Source of the DNA: Vicia villosa
Lineage: Eukaryota; Streptophyta; Magnoliopsida; Fabales; Fabaceae
Length of the DNA: 64,000 nt
Reading direction: 5' to 3'
Assembly: GCF_029867415.1 (NCBI RefSeq)
Contig: NC_081184.1
Coordinates: forward strand, 110,328,226-110,392,225
The translations under genes were made by a program, and so were the position numbers. Under the pieces are notes generated by a model. It ran no database searches and had not been told where the DNA came from. It was given only the letters and a program-made list of their open reading frames with translations. Positions 12,097 to 24,646 of this stretch are shown piece by piece (position 1 is the first letter of the stretch; each line of letters opens with the position of its first letter).

Positions 12097-13440
12097 TCAG
12101 GTCTCCCGTGGGCGCTTTTTCTTTGTCCCCAGGAATGCGTTGATTCTTTGTTCTTTTTGAAGCTGTCTGGTGAGCTCGAATAGCCTTCTCTCATAGTCCT
12201 GACAGTGTTCTTTGAAGGTGTCTCTTTCCTCTTTGAGTTGAACCCAGGATTTTTGCAACTCTTCCAAGTCAGTTGGCATATCCGGGTGTAGAATAACTTG
12301 AGGTTCGTAACCTTCGACTTCTGATTCGATAGTCACAGGTAGAACAGCGGGATAGGGCATCATGAGTTTTTGAGCATGAGTACGCACCCATCTGAGGTAA
12401 AGTTCCATAGGAATAGAATTCCATTGCCCCAGAGTTTTGCTTTCTATTCTATAGACACTGTCCCAAGCCTGTATGAATCTTCGTCGGTGTCTGTGAGAAT
12501 CATTCTCGTAATCAAACACAATGCCACGGATAATCATGTCATGAGGACCGTTGCTTCTTGCATATCCGAATTGGCGTAGAGCTAGAGAGGGATTGTAAGT
12601 GATACCTCCTTTAATGCCAAGGAGTGGCACATTAGGGTATTCTCCACAATGATCAATGATAGTAATGTCTCTTTGAAAGAAGTTGTTCCATCGGATATCT
12701 GAATGAGATAAAGACATGATTCTGTAAGACCATTGTGCTCTTTGTTCATTTATCAGTACTGATCGGGGAAGATGACATGTAAACCACCTAGCCAGCAGTG
12801 GTATACAGCACATGAGAGTTCCTCGCTTCTTCGTGGTACGAGTGTGTAGAGAGTGTAGGATGTCTCCCAGCAATGTTGGTACCGGGTTGCGAATTAGGAA
12901 AAGGTTGATGATGTGTACACTTATGAACTGGTCGGAATTAGGGAACAAAACCAACCCATAGATCAAAAGAGCCATAACTTCTTCAAAAGCTGGATAACTT
13001 TTGTTTTCTAGCAGTAGTCGAGCCTTTTCCAGTAAGAATTTGGCAAGCAAACCCTCAACTCCACTCTTTGTTTCCCAATTGGATTTGATTTCTGACTTTT
13101 GCAGATGTAAAGCAGCAGCAATGACTTCAGGTTTTGGTTTTCTTTCTAAACCAGTGAAAGGTAATTGATCTCGGATTGGTAATCCAATTAATTCAGAGAA
13201 TTCTTCCAAAGTGGGTACCAACTGGTAATCAGGAAATGTGAAGCAATGATGTTCAGGGTCGAAGAACTGGAACAGGACCCGTATCATGTCTTCTTCAAAC
13301 TTTGAGGTAACCAAATGGAGTAGGTGACCATGCTTTTCAGTGAATTGAGCATTCCTGGGGAATTCTGCTACCAAGACTTTGAGTTCAGATGGCACCGTTG
13401 AGATATTGATTCGGATGTAATCTCTGGTGGCGGGAGCCAT
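12097..13440 (-). CDS. Ogre ORF1 protein (PMD-like accessory ORF upstream of gag)
   Basis: 447 codons from MAPATRDYIR to ...TKKKRPRET, no internal stop. An in-frame ATG exists 74 codons upstream (13662), but MAPATRD is the better start: it is preceded by a TTTTGTTTTTGCAG acceptor-like tract at 13443-13456, and the upstream 74 residues look non-coding. Ogre elements are known for an extra ORF between the 5' LTR and gag. The N-terminal third contains FFDPEHHCFTFP and then PTLEEFSELIGLPI, matching the pattern PExHxFxxP...TLE seen in the plant-mobile-domain gene at 45.4-47.2 kb here. The C-terminus is a predicted coiled coil (LEELQKSWVQLKEERDTFK) with a basic tail. The biochemical role is unknown. 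It is intact although the element is broken elsewhere. Confidence 0.8.
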   Translation of the reverse strand: MAPATRDYIRINISTVPSELKVLVAEFPRNAQFTEKHGHLLHLVTSKFEEDMIRVLFQFFDPEHHCFTFPDYQLVPTLEEFSELIGLPIRDQLPFTGLERKPKPEVIAAALHLQKSEIKSNWETKSGVEGLLAKFLLEKARLLLENKSYPAFEEVMALLIYGLVLFPNSDQFISVHIINLFLIRNPVPTLLGDILHSLHTRTTKKRGTLMCCIPLLARWFTCHLPRSVLINEQRAQWSYRIMSLSHSDIRWNNFFQRDITIIDHCGEYPNVPLLGIKGGITYNPSLALRQFGYARSNGPHDMIIRGIVFDYENDSHRHRRRFIQAWDSVYRIESKTLGQWNSIPMELYLRWVRTHAQKLMMPYPAVLPVTIESEVEGYEPQVILHPDMPTDLEELQKSWVQLKEERDTFKEHCQDYERRLFELTRQLQKEQRINAFLGTKKKRPRET

Positions 13441-14089
13441 TACCTGCAAAAACAAAAGTAAACTCTTTGATCCTTGAAATGTGTAGTGAAAAATGATGTG
13501 TTTATGATGCAAACATGTGGCACACAAAAACAAATCAAACAATAGCCTTAGGTTTAAAGGCTTGCATGAGGTTGATAGGTGATACCCTCCCCTCTGAAGT
13601 TGAGTTGGTTGAAAACCTGTCCTAGAATAGTATTCGGGTTCTATGATCCTTGGAGACAACATCTCAATACGGCGCTCGGACGGCCGATCAAGAATATTCC
13701 TCGAGGATAACTAGCTTCGATCAATTTCAAAGCTAGCCACTTAATAGGCCACAAGTCAAGTTCAACTAAAAGGTTCTAAGACAAATTAGTGTTAATGACA
13801 CTTCGGAAGCCTAATATACTCCTTGATCGCTTTCAAGGGACATCAGTATAAACCAAAGTATCACACTAACGATGACTACCAGATCAACCGTATCGGTACA
13901 TGCCGTACAGTTTCCTTGGTCTATTGTCATATACTTAAGGTATCTCGAGATTCGGGTTAGAATCTTTCACACAAGCAAAGTACCCAAGCAAACCTGTGAA
14001 AAGTAAAGCAATCAGATCAAACAATTGAAAACATCGAAATGATCTATACTCTAAAGGTAACCCCTTTTGAAAACATTTTGAATTTGTAT
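13441..14089 (-). other. Ogre 5' leader between PBS and ORF1
   Basis: About 650 bp of element leader with no credible gene. Short frames here are non-coding by appearance. It includes the acceptor-like tract before ORF1, which implies an intron in the leader. Confidence 0.5.
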
Positions 14090-14107
14090 TCCCCAGCAGA
14101 GTCGCCA
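14090..14107 (-). promoter_or_regulatory. Ogre primer binding site (tRNA-Arg-like)
   Basis: Minus-strand TGGCGACTCTGCTGGGGA, four bases after the LTR end (...GGTCCACA, then GAAC). Ogre elements are reported to prime with tRNA-Arg, and this sequence has the form of a tRNA 3'-end complement. A shorter copy of its core also lies inside the LTR about 110 nt upstream. Confidence 0.75.
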
Positions 14108-14111
14108 GTTC

Positions 14112-17100
14112 TGTGGACCGTCCTTTCGGGCCATACCCCCTCCGTGGGTGGGATACGTGAACTGACTCTTTTTTGTCGATCGGACGCTTTCGCGTCACTT
14201 TTGAAAAAGTTTACAGAGTCGCCACCGACCTTTTATTTTATCCAATGAAGGAAAGGTTTATAAAAGAAACAGAAAAAAGACCTTTGAGAGATTCTGGGTA
14301 AGGGGGTAGGTTATACAAAGGGAAGGTGTTAGCACCCTTTGTATCCATGGTTATCCATGGGCTCTTTAGTTTGCTTAGCTCATTTGCTTTACTTTTCAAT
14401 TGATTCGGAATGCTTTACCTGTGTTTTTGAAATACCTTTGCAAATAGAATTTGTAATGATCCTTGTGCGGATATATACAAATGCTTGTTTATCTTTCGAA
14501 AGATGTTTTGAAAAGATCGTTAATTTTGTAATGATCCGTGTTTGGATGTATACAAAATATTGTCTTTTGGAAAATTCGTTTTAAAAAACAACAGTGTATG
14601 AGAATTTTGTTTGTTTTGATTTTGAGCAAGCAAACTAGGAGGTCTACCCTGAGTTAGGAGGTCTTTATCCTTGTTCCCTTTAAAAATCTATCCATTCGTC
14701 GGATATAAACAAAAGGTTCGATTTTGTACTCGAAACAGTAGAAATGTAACTTTGATTTTGAAAAGAGTGAAAAGGGGTTACCCTAGGAGGTGCAAATGTG
14801 ATTGTGATTGAATTCAGATATTTATCTTTGAAGTTAGTGATCTGTCGGTTCAGTTTTATCTTTGACATACACGCAGTTTATATGGGTGCTGGAATTTAAA
14901 ATGCGGAAATGTAAAGTGCGGAAAGTAAATCTACGCTATTACATCGATTGTGCGGGAAATGTAAACTAGCCTATTTACATGAATTTGACATCCTATACAT
15001 TTATCTAGGAATTTTAAATTGCAAGAAATAAAAGGCATATTTTTGTATTTTTGTGATTTATTTTAAATATAATTAATGCATTATTAATTAATTTAAAATA
15101 AAGAAAAGATGGAAATATGATTAAACCTAGCAAATAAGTTTAAAAATATGTACAAAATGTTTGTTAATTGATTTTAGAACAAAACTAATTTTTTTGGAAT
15201 TTTTGAAATTTGTTTTTGGATATTTTAAGTTAATCAAAACATAATTATGCAAATAATTACACAAATAATTAAAACTTGATGATAAAATTATCCTAAATAT
15301 GTACAAAATTAGTTTATGATATATAAACAATATTTAACACAAAGAACAATTTTTTTTATGATTTTTTGACTAATTAAAATAATTAATAAGCAAATATATA
15401 AATACATACTAATTAATTATGTAAAATATTGAAATTTTGAAGAAAAATAAAATATTTTTGTTTCATAAAATAATATATTATTTTAGAAGTTTAAAATATT
15501 TTTTGTGGGATTTTTTGGATTTTTTAAGTATTTTTAATTAATTTTGCAAAGAAAATAAAATAAAAATAGAAAATGAAAAAAGATACTGATCCTGTGTGGT
15601 GAGGAGCTGAGGCTCCACGGTGTGCATGCATGTCAGATGTGTTGGATTGGAATATTGAATGAGATCAAGGGCTCAGATTGCAAGACACATGATGTAATGA
15701 TGGGATTGCATGTATGGAATTGGTGGGGAGACCAAAGTCAGACTGGCCCCACCTCTTTCTTGCGTGGACAACGACCGGTTGACTGACGAACCACGCTGGG
15801 ACGCGTGGTCGTCTTCAACCTCCAGACCTCACGTTTTTATATACAAATAGCGGGGGTTTTAAACCTCCCCTATTTTTACGATAAAATGCAACTTTTGAAT
15901 AGCTTCATCAACCTGCAAAGATAAGCATTAGTAGCAAAAGAAGGCAACCCAGATCCACTAAACATGATGTCCTGAGTTCATTGGTGGTGTCAGTTTCTTT
16001 GTTTGAGGCCTGTAGCCATGGGTTCGAAGAGTTTAAAGTATGAACACTCGTATGCACTTGTTAATGGCATGAGGTGATTCTCACGTGGTAACTTTCATGT
16101 TAAAGCCCAGATCACTCCTATAGGACCTTATGAACATATTAGGATGGTTAGTTTACATGGAAATTGATTGCATATAAGAAAACGAAAGTCAAGTGCATAT
16201 GTACATGAAGAACACTATGCTCACTATACGACTCTCATGGGACTATGTTAGGAGTTCAATCTTACTCTATATGATTTGAGAAGATGATTGGAAAGCTTTG
16301 TTTGTATTAATATTGCTTGGAATATAGAATTTGAAAATTACAAAGTGTATGTATTTTTTGGAGAATTTTATGATAATGATAGCTATGCTCTTGCCCTCAA
16401 TCGTGGTCCTCCTTTTGTTGCTGAAGTAGAATAGCTTATTTATAAGCCAAAGGCTGCTTGGAAGTGAAGCAAGAAGCTTTGATTGCTCTTGTTGAAAATT
16501 TGATTTTTAAAATATTAAAAATCTTTGAATTGTTGACCAAGTCTTCTTCTATTCAATGCTCTTGCCTTGGGCATCAATCTTCTGCAGAAAAATGAAGACT
16601 TTGGAGGTGAGTCATGCTTGGAGATCAAGCCACCAATTATCCATGCAATTTTCCTTTAATTTTAATCTTAAAATAAGATAAAATTATGTCAAAAATGGAT
16701 AATATAGATGTGGGCTTTGTCTTGGTCGTGGGAGGCCCATAGTAACATGGCAAAGATGTTTGGACCACAAAAACTTGGCATCTTTTGGAAAAAAAACATT
16801 TTTGAGCAATGTTGATTTCATGCATTTTCCCAAAATTTAGCCAACTTCAACAAGGTGTAAATCCTTCAATTTTTGTCATATGAAGGAGATCTTGCACTTT
16901 TTGGAAACCTCAAAGAGTCCTCTAACCAATGTCTTTGGTCTCATGTCAAAATGATTTTTGGTTCTCCTTGTGTGTCCATTTGAAAAAAAGTGTCTTTTTG
17001 TTGACTTTGAAAATGACCTGTAATGTCTTTGGCCATATTTTTCAAATGGTGAATGCTATGACCATGGGATCAATTGCATTTGAAAGATAATTGAATTTCC

Positions 17101-18841
17101 TTCAAAATGAGCTTTGGTTGACATTTTTTGGATGAAGGATGAGAGAGTTATGATCAGTCAAAGTTGAGTTGACTTTTCAGGCAAAAACCCTAATTTTGAA
17201 TCTTAGGGTTTTGTTGATTTTTGATCTTTCCTTGATGAATTGTGATCATCCAATGATCAAATGTTGAATCCTTTGACAAAATATGGACTTTGACAAAAAA
17301 TTTCATTTTTGACTGTCAGTTGACTTTTTTGGTCAAACGGGTCGTCTGTTGACTGTTTGAGCTGCTGACGGTGCGTCTGAGTGAATTGAAGTTTGAAAAT
17401 TTGTATGATGGTACTTTGAGATGTATGGATGTATATGAAATCCATTTGAGCTCTCAAAACTTGTTGCTCCTGTTAAAACAAGAAAAACCCTGATTAGGGA
17501 CTGTCTGTATAGGAGGCAGTTAAGCGTACCTGATTTTTGTGCAGTGCTGAGTTTCTGCTAATCGCGTGATATTCAGAAGACTTCTAACACAAAAATCTTG
17601 GAAATTTGAATTGTGAATGATTGATTTGATTGATTGTACAAATCACTGAGAATTGTACTGTCTGCAGTCTGGCTGTCAACTGACTGTTCGTGTACTGAAG
17701 CAGCAGTTAAAGTGAAAAATCAACTGTCAAAGTTAATTTTCTTTTTTGTTGTTATTTTTGCTTTTGTTTGGTGTGAAGCATGAAAATTTATTTACATGAC
17801 TTGTTAGAAAACAGAAACATAATAAATAACTGATATTTACAGTATGTGGGCAAAATTACCGATAATAACCTGAAAATTATTTACTGCACAGAAATAGAAA
17901 TATTTGACTGGCAGAAAACACACAAAATATTATCTTAGTAATTAAGCAATATTATGACAAATAGTACAACATTTAATACTGACAGTATAAATATTACATA
18001 CTATTGAACAGTACGACGAATAGACGGTACGTTTAAGAAAATAAGAAACACGGCAAACTTTAAAAATGACGGTTGATGAACCATGCTATGATCAATAACA
18101 TGTAGATGATTGGGAGCATAACCATTGCAGGTCCACACTCCTCAGGACTATGCAGGCAGAAGAAAGTTGTGATCACCGTAGCAATGGTGATGACTGTAAG
18201 AAACAGTGTCTCTATCCACTTTGCCATTCTTGTTAGGGAAGAAGAGAAGATGGATTATGAAGTGGAAATTTGAAAGATGAGTTGGAATTTGATGTGAGAT
18301 TTGTGGGAAGAATGAGAGGTATTTATAGAATGGAAAGATGATAGAGACGTTGGGGAATGATGTGATTCCGTACAAAAGGAAATTTGAGTGGAAGTAAGAT
18401 TTGAAAGAAAGTGTATGATAGTGTTGGAAAAAGAGAGATGTGTAGAATAAAGTTGAGATTTGAATTGGAAAGAAGAGATTTGAAAAGATTTTGAAAATAA
18501 TGGAATATAGTACAAAAGTTAGTGGGAAACCAAAAACAATTGTTACCAGTACAGTGTGAGTTTCCTGCTTTTGCGCCTGCAAAAAAGATTTAACCCTGCA
18601 TGAACTGTGTTAGTACTATTTATCTGTAAAATAAATAAATAGTATTTGTGGTGTAATGAACAGCATTTGGCGTTTGCGTAAGAATAAATTCCACTGTTAG
18701 CCAAGTTACTGTGTAAGAGAAATTCTGAAATTTAAGCACTTCATATGTTTAGGATATAAAAATCCCTGTTTATATGAAACTCTTAATTTTCAGATTGAAG
18801 TTTTCTTAAAAAAAGATGTGGGCAAATTTTGGGGTATAACA
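14112..18841 (-). mobile_element. Ogre 5' LTR, minus-strand element
   Basis: 4730 bp, running on the minus strand from TGTTATACCCC (18841) to CCACA (14112). It is collinear with 6336-10404 in inverted orientation, except for about 700 extra bases at about 17841-18540 absent from the plus-strand LTR. The LTR start abuts LINE sequence (right flank CCTAC, 18842-18846), so this Ogre inserted into the LINE. Its other end lies outside the resolved window, so the target duplication cannot be tested here. Confidence 0.85.
18060..18227 (-). CDS. 55-aa predicted membrane peptide inside an Ogre LTR
   Basis: ATG at 18227, stop at 18060-18062. The peptide starts MAKWIETLFLTVITIATVIT, continues through a CLHSPEECG turn, and ends in a second hydrophobic run (MLPIIYMLLIIAWFI) and NRHF. 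Two membrane-length segments separated by a short Cys-containing loop are visible. Upstream on the minus strand are a TATAAATA box (18320-18327), a pyrimidine-rich leader and an ACAAGAATGGC start context, with TATA-to-ATG distance of about 95 nt as in a plant promoter. It sits in the ~700-bp block present only in this LTR copy. I do not recognise the family. It may be a captured host gene, or a chance ORF in an ancestral LTR segment deleted from the other copy. Confidence 0.45.
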   Translation of the reverse strand: MAKWIETLFLTVITIATVITTFFCLHSPEECGPAMVMLPIIYMLLIIAWFINRHF

Positions 18842-20647
18842 CCTACCATTGATTCTTTTGAAGAACAAACGATGGTATAAGAGGCCATACCTCTCCTTTA
18901 AGATACCATGCCACATTGCTTCCTCTTCATTAAGAATTCTCCAAAGCCACTTAGTTTGTAAAGCCGTATTGAACCTTGCCACGTCTTTGATTCCAAGTCC
19001 TCTATCATCCTTCTTCATACATATCGTGTTCCATCCAATCCAAGCAACTCCCTTCTTCTCCACCGAATTGTGCCATAGAAAATTACGTTGCAGCCTCACA
19101 ATGTCATCAGCTACCTGCCTTGGCATTTTGAACATAGACATTAGGTAAACAGGCAGGTTAGTAAGCACAGAATTTATCAAGGCCACTCTTCCTCCAATAG
19201 ACAGGAGACTGCTAATCCAAGGAGAAATCTTAGCTCTCACATTGTCAATGATTAGAATCCAAAATCCTAGACTTCTTGGGTTTCCTCCAACAGTAGTACC
19301 AAGAAATTTAAAAGGAATGTTTCCCCAATTGCAGCATAAGAATTGACTAGCAGCCAGTAGAAAATGATGGTCAGTTGCCACACCATAGAGGTTACTTTTC
19401 CACATATTAACTCGTAGCCCTGAGACTAACTCAAAACCACGCAAGATTGCCTTGATAGCCCACAAATTACTCCACGAGGCCTCACCCACCGAAACCGTAT
19501 CGTCAGCAAACTGCAGTATATCACATGAGCACTCCACATTAACCTTGAAGCCTTTGAACATGTCTATCTCAGTGGCTTTTCTAACCAGTCCTGCAAGGCC
19601 TTCAGGAACAATGGTAAATAGAAAAGGTGATAGGGGGTCGCCTTGTCTCAAACCCCTTTGGACTTTGAATTCACCAGTCGGGCTTCCATTAACTAATACA
19701 GACATATTACTATTAAATACAGTCGCCTCTATCCACAAAATCCATTTACAACCAAATCCCATGCTCCTCAACATATCTTTTAAAAAGCACCAATCAACAC
19801 AATGATAGGCTTTGGCGAAGTCAACCTTGAACATGATGCAACTCTTCTTGGTTCTTTTTGCCAAATCAATGATTTCATTAGCAACCACCATACCATCAAG
19901 AATTTGTCTACTAGGCACAAATGTTGTTTGAGACTTGGAGATCAGCTTCCCAATGAATCTGCTTAGTCTTGCTGTTAGAAGCTTGGAAATAATTTTAAGA
20001 ATACACTCGATAAGACATATGGGCCTAAAATCCTAAAAACCTTGTGGATGTTCAACCTTAGGGATTAAGGCAATAAATGAAGCAGCCATAGCCCTCGGTA
20101 AAGAAGCTTTATTGTGAAAATCTAACACACAATGTACCACATCATCCCCCACTATGCTCCAGAATTTTTTGATGAAAGCTAAGTTTAAACCGTCTGGGCA
20201 TGGACTTCTGTCCCCTTCACAACTGAATATAGTCTCCATAACTTCCTCTCTTGAAAATGCCTCCTCCAGAAGTGCAGAGTCAATTGAAGATAGCTTACTA
20301 AACTCCAAGCCATTAAGTGTCGGTCTTGGTCTTAGCATCTTCCCAAAGCGCTCCTGAAAGTGTTTCTTAGCTGCATCTTTAATTTCCTCAACACCTTCCA
20401 AAACTCCTTGGGGCGTTTGTATCGAGGCAATGGAATTTTTCCTGATTCTAGATTTTAGAATAGCATGGAAATATTTAGAGTTATTATCACCTTCCTTAAT
20501 CCATCTAACCCGCGTCTTTTGCTTGAGGATACTTTCTTTAAAGTGAAAAATTTTCCATATGCTGTGTTGAAGTTCCTACCTTCTACTGTTAGCCAGATTA
20601 TCTCCATGAGCGGTATTGAACATGATATCATCTTCTAACTTGTTTAA
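18842..20647 (-). pseudogene. LINE ORF2, reverse transcriptase part (C-terminal portion, truncated)
   Basis: Minus-strand non-LTR retrotransposon RT. Order: ILKQKTRVRWIKEGDNNSKYFH, then a thumb/linker region, SPCPDGLNLAFIKKFW (canonical GPDG), ASFIALIPKVEHPQGF, DFRPICLIECILKIISKLL, FVPSRQILDG, VDFAKAYHCVDW, VQRGLRQGDPLSPFLF, CDILQFADDTV (catalytic FADD), then the C-terminal IGGRVALINSVL and W-rich region. One in-frame stop lies at about 20033 (PQGF*DFRPI) and another near 20575. The sequence is cut at 18842 by the Ogre LTR, and the left edge at 20647 joins 39569 once Copia-2 is removed. Confidence 0.9.
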
Positions 20648-21855
20648 TGAAGGATAGAAAAACACTTAGAAAGGGGGGGGGTTTGAATAAGTGTAGTCTA
20701 AAAACTTGAACGATAAAAACAATTTGCACAGTTATTTTTATCCTGGTTCGTTGTTAACTAAACTACTCCAGTCCACCCCCACGGAGTGATTTACCTCACC
20801 TGAGGATTTAATCCACTAATCGCAACAGATTACAATGGTTTTCCACTTAGTCCACGACTAAGTCTTCTAGAGTATCCTGATCACAACCTGATCACTCTAG
20901 GAACAAATGCTTAGACACAAGCTAAGACTTTCTTAGAGTATCCTGACCACCACGTGATCACTCTAATTACAACTGCTTAGACACAAGCTAAGACTTCCTA
21001 GAGTATCCTGATCAACACTTGATCACTCTAGTTACTTACAAATTAATGTAATCAATTCTAAGAGTATTACAATGCTTCTGAAAAGCTATAATCACAACAG
21101 TGATATTTCTCTTAACGTTTAAGCTTAATCTCACTAATATATTACAACAGCGGTGTAGTGAGCTTTGATGAAGATGAAGTTTGAGAGCTTTGATTTGAAC
21201 AGCGTTTTAGCAAGTTAATATTCACAAAAATCGTCAACCTTGCTTCTCATCAGAACTTCATACTTATAGGCACTTGAGAAGATGACCGTTGGGAGCATTT
21301 AATGCTTTGCGTATTCCGTACAGCATTGCATTTAATGTTTCACGCTTTTGTCAACTACCTCGAGCCTTGTTCACGCTGTGTCTACTGACGTTGCCTTTAA
21401 TAGCTTCTAACGTTCCTTTTGTCAATCAGCGCAGCCTGCCACCTGTACTTTCTTCTGATCTGATGTTTGTGTATACAACGTTTGAATATCATCAGAGTCA
21501 AACAGCTTGGTGCATAGCATCTTCTTGTCTTCTGACCTTGAAGTGCTTATGAGCGTGATACCATGAGAACTTCAGTGCTTCTGCTTTTGAACTCAAGTTC
21601 TTCTGATGCTTCCATAGACCCATGTTCTGATTCTGCTTTGACCATCTTCTGATGTCTTGCCAGACCATGTTCTGATGTTGCATGCTGAACCTTCTGAGTC
21701 AAAGCTTCTAAGCGCTGATTTGTGCATACTCTTTATATATATTTCCTGAAAGGGAAATTGCAATGTATTAGAGTACCACATTATCTTACACAAAATTCAT
21801 ATCCTTGTTATCATCAAAACTAAGAATATTGATCAGAACAAATCTTGTTCTAACA
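20648..21855 (-). repeat. Copia-2 3' LTR
   Basis: In plus coordinates TGAAGGATAG...TTCTAACA; in element orientation TGTTAGAACAAG...TCCTTCA. Length 1208 bp. The element-interior side (21856-21870) is the polypurine tract CAAAAAGGGGGAGAT read on the minus strand. It has a 9-base G run near its plus-strand start. Confidence 0.92.
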
Positions 21856-23003
21856 ATCTCCCCCTTTTTGATGATGACAAAAACATATATAAATGATATG
21901 AATTTGCGATCAGAAAGAGCAGACGGCTAAAGACAATTTACACAGCTATAGCATAAGCATGTGAATATGTCTCCCCCTGAGATTAACAATCTCCCCCTGA
22001 GATGAATAATCTCCCCCTGAAATTTATACTAGGAGAATTTTATAAATAAAAGACTTCCCTGAGTATTTCAGTAGAGACGTTCACGTATGCTTGATCTTCA
22101 GAACATTCATGACTTCTGATTCTTGCTTCCATAGGACAGCTTCAGAACTTTGAATTTCTTTAGATCCTCAGAACATTCGCAGCTTCTGATTCCTGCTTCC
22201 ATCGAACAGCTTCAGAACTTGAATTTCTTTGATCTTCAGAACATTCACAGCTTCTGACTTCTGCTTCCATCGGACAGCTTCAGAACTTGAATTTCTTTGA
22301 TCTTCAGAACATTCACAACTTCTGATTCTTGCTTCCATTGGGACAGCTTCAGAGCTTGAATTTCTTCTTTCATCACTTCATGCTAGATTGTATCAGAACA
22401 TTGTTGAATGTACCAGAGCATCATCAGAGCATCTCTACATCCTGAAATGTTACAGAACAACACTAAACGACAAAAGTCAGCATGAATGAGTCAGAACATA
22501 GAATATGTTTCAGAACACATAATATGTATCAGAGCCATATAGAATGTATCAGAACAAATAGACATAATGTTTCAGAGCATATTCTATCATTAGAATATCT
22601 GAACATTCTTCCTTCTTGCTTCTTGCTTCTGATCCTGAAGCTTCATAGCACTCAGCTTGCTTCAAGAATCCAAGAACTTGATTCATCTTGTTGCTTCTTA
22701 TGTTGATCTTGAATCTTCAATTCCTGCAACAACACAACTTAAAGCATAGAACTTTGCAAGTTCTGTTAGAGTAAAATAACTGATTAAATCAAATCATTTA
22801 TCACATATTTCTCCCCCTTTTTGTCATAACATCTAAAAGAATAAAAAAGATTCAGATGAAAAACAAAAAGAAACACATGGAAGAAAAAGATAATTTTCAT
22901 TGAAGCTCAAGAAGACAGAAGTACAGAAGTACAAGAAGATAAGGAAGAGAAGATGCACAAAATAGATGCAGCAAAAGCAAATACAAAATAGCTAAGACTC
23001 AAT
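21856..23003 (-). other. Copia-2 3' tail: polypurine tract, second purine tract, about 70-bp tandem repeats
   Basis: No gene seen. 21856-21870 is the polypurine tract at the LTR; CTCCCCCTGA motifs recur at about 21970-22020. From about 22085 to 22370 there are four imperfect units of about 66-70 bp (CTTCAGAACATTCACAGC...GGACAGCTTCAGAACTTGAATTTC). A second purine tract (minus strand CAAAAAGGGGGAGA) lies at 22810-22823. The ORF at 22482-22706 is not supported. Confidence 0.75.
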
Positions 23004-23477
23004 CTAAGATGACCCTAGCCTTGACAAGATCTTGGCCAGCATCTCTTGAACCCCATTGTTGTGCTCATTCTGCTTCTCTATGAAAGCTCTAAACTCAGCA
23101 TTGACTGAGCTTTGCTCATCCTGGTTCTTCTGAAGAACTTCCAGAGTCCTTGCAAGACGGGAAGGTTCATCAGAAGAAGCTTCACGGCTTCTATCCAACG
23201 GGATGGCATTGTGATCTGTAGCTTCCATTGATAGATCATTTGCAGGGATTTCCTCAACAGGAACTGATTCAGCAACATGATCTTCTACATCTGCTTCTTG
23301 CATAGAAACATCATCCAGACCATTTAGGAAGGCATCCTTTAGAAGGTCTAGACTGCTAATCACCTCATGTCTGAATAGTTCCAGGTAGGTATAGGGTTCA
23401 GGTTCAGGCGGACTGAAGGTGAATTTGTAGTCAGGGTAGAGAAGACAGTAGGGTTTGGATTTTCTGGTAGGTAAGGG
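23004..23477 (-). pseudogene. Copia-2 accessory ORF, C-terminal part (split by Copia-1)
   Basis: Continues the reading frame of 33000-34537 after removing Copia-1 and one AAGGG copy. The segment runs from LPTRKSKPYCLLYPDYKF through an acidic stretch to PSRLARTLEVLQKNQDEQ and ends NGVQEMLAKILSRLGSS, TAG/TGA-type stop at 23004. The last 60 residues form a coiled-coil-like tail that matches the Copia-1 tail at 25775-25930. The first few codons of the open frame (to 23495) come from the inserted LTR. Confidence 0.8.
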
Positions 23478-24646
23478 TGAAGGATAGAAAAGCACTTAGA
23501 AAGGGGGGGGGGGGGTTTGAATAAGTGTAGTTTCAAAAACTCGTAAGATAAAAATAATTTGCTCAAGTATTTTTATCCTGGTTCGTTGTTAACTAAACTA
23601 CTCCAGTCCACCCAATACAAGGTGATTTACCTCAACTGAGGATTTAATCCACTAATCACACGAGATTACAATGGTTTTCCACTTAGACAACTTCTAAGTC
23701 TTCTAGAGTCTTCTGATCACAACTTGATCACTCTAGGAACAACTGCTTAGAGACCTTCTAAGACTTCTCTAAAGTATACTGATCACAACCCGATCACTCT
23801 AGTCCTTTACAATTTAATGTAAACAAATTCTAAGAGTATTACAATTGCTTCTTAAAAAGCGATAATCACAAACTGTGATATTTCTCTTACAGATTTAAGC
23901 TTAGACTCACTAAAGTATTACAACAGTAATGTAGTGAGGTTGAAGATGAAGTTTGATAGCTTTTGAAGTGAACAGCAAGATAGTATCAGAGATAGTTCAG
24001 AATTCGTTCAAAGTGCGTCCAAAATTCGTAACCTTGCTTCTCATCAGAACTTCATATTTATAGGCGTTTTGAGAAGATGACCGTTGGGAGCATTTAATGC
24101 TTTGCGTATTCCGTACAGCATTGCATTTAATGTTTCACTCTTTTGTCAACTACCTCGAGCCTTGCGTTTGCTGTGACTACTGATGTTGCAGTTAATAGCT
24201 TCTAACGTTCCTTTTGTCAGTCAGCGTAGCTTGCCATCTAGTACTTGATTCTGATTTGTTCTTTGTAAATACTATGTTGAATATCATCAGAGTACAAACA
24301 GCTTGGTGCAGAGCATCTTCTGATCTTCTGATCTTGATATGCTTCTGAGCGTGATTCCATGACTTCAGTGCTTCTGCTTCTGAACTCAAGTTCTTCTGAT
24401 GCTTCTAATAGACCATGTTCTGATTCTGCTTGACCATCTTCTGATGTCTTGCCAGACCATGTGCTGAAGTTGCATACTGAACCTTCTGAGTCAAAGCTTC
24501 TTAGCGCTGATTTGTGCATACTCTTTATATATTTCCTGAAAATGAAATTGCATAGGATTTGAGTACCACATTATCTTGAGCAAAATTCATATACATTGTT
24601 ATCATCAAAACTAAGATTATTGATCAGAACAATTCTTGTTCTAACA
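23478..24646 (-). repeat. Copia-1 3' LTR
   Basis: TGAAGGATAG at 23478 to TTCTAACA at 24646, followed at 24647-24661 by the polypurine tract (minus strand CAAAAAGGGGGAGAT). 13-base G run at about 23502-23514. It belongs to a different LTR subfamily from Copia-2, with diagnostic differences throughout the first 500 bp. Confidence 0.92.

Noticed and set aside
18148..18582. 144-codon minus ORF overlapping the small membrane peptide
   Set aside because: Reads through the promoter and leader of the better-supported 55-aa ORF; Phe/Ser/Thr-rich translation of pyrimidine tracts.
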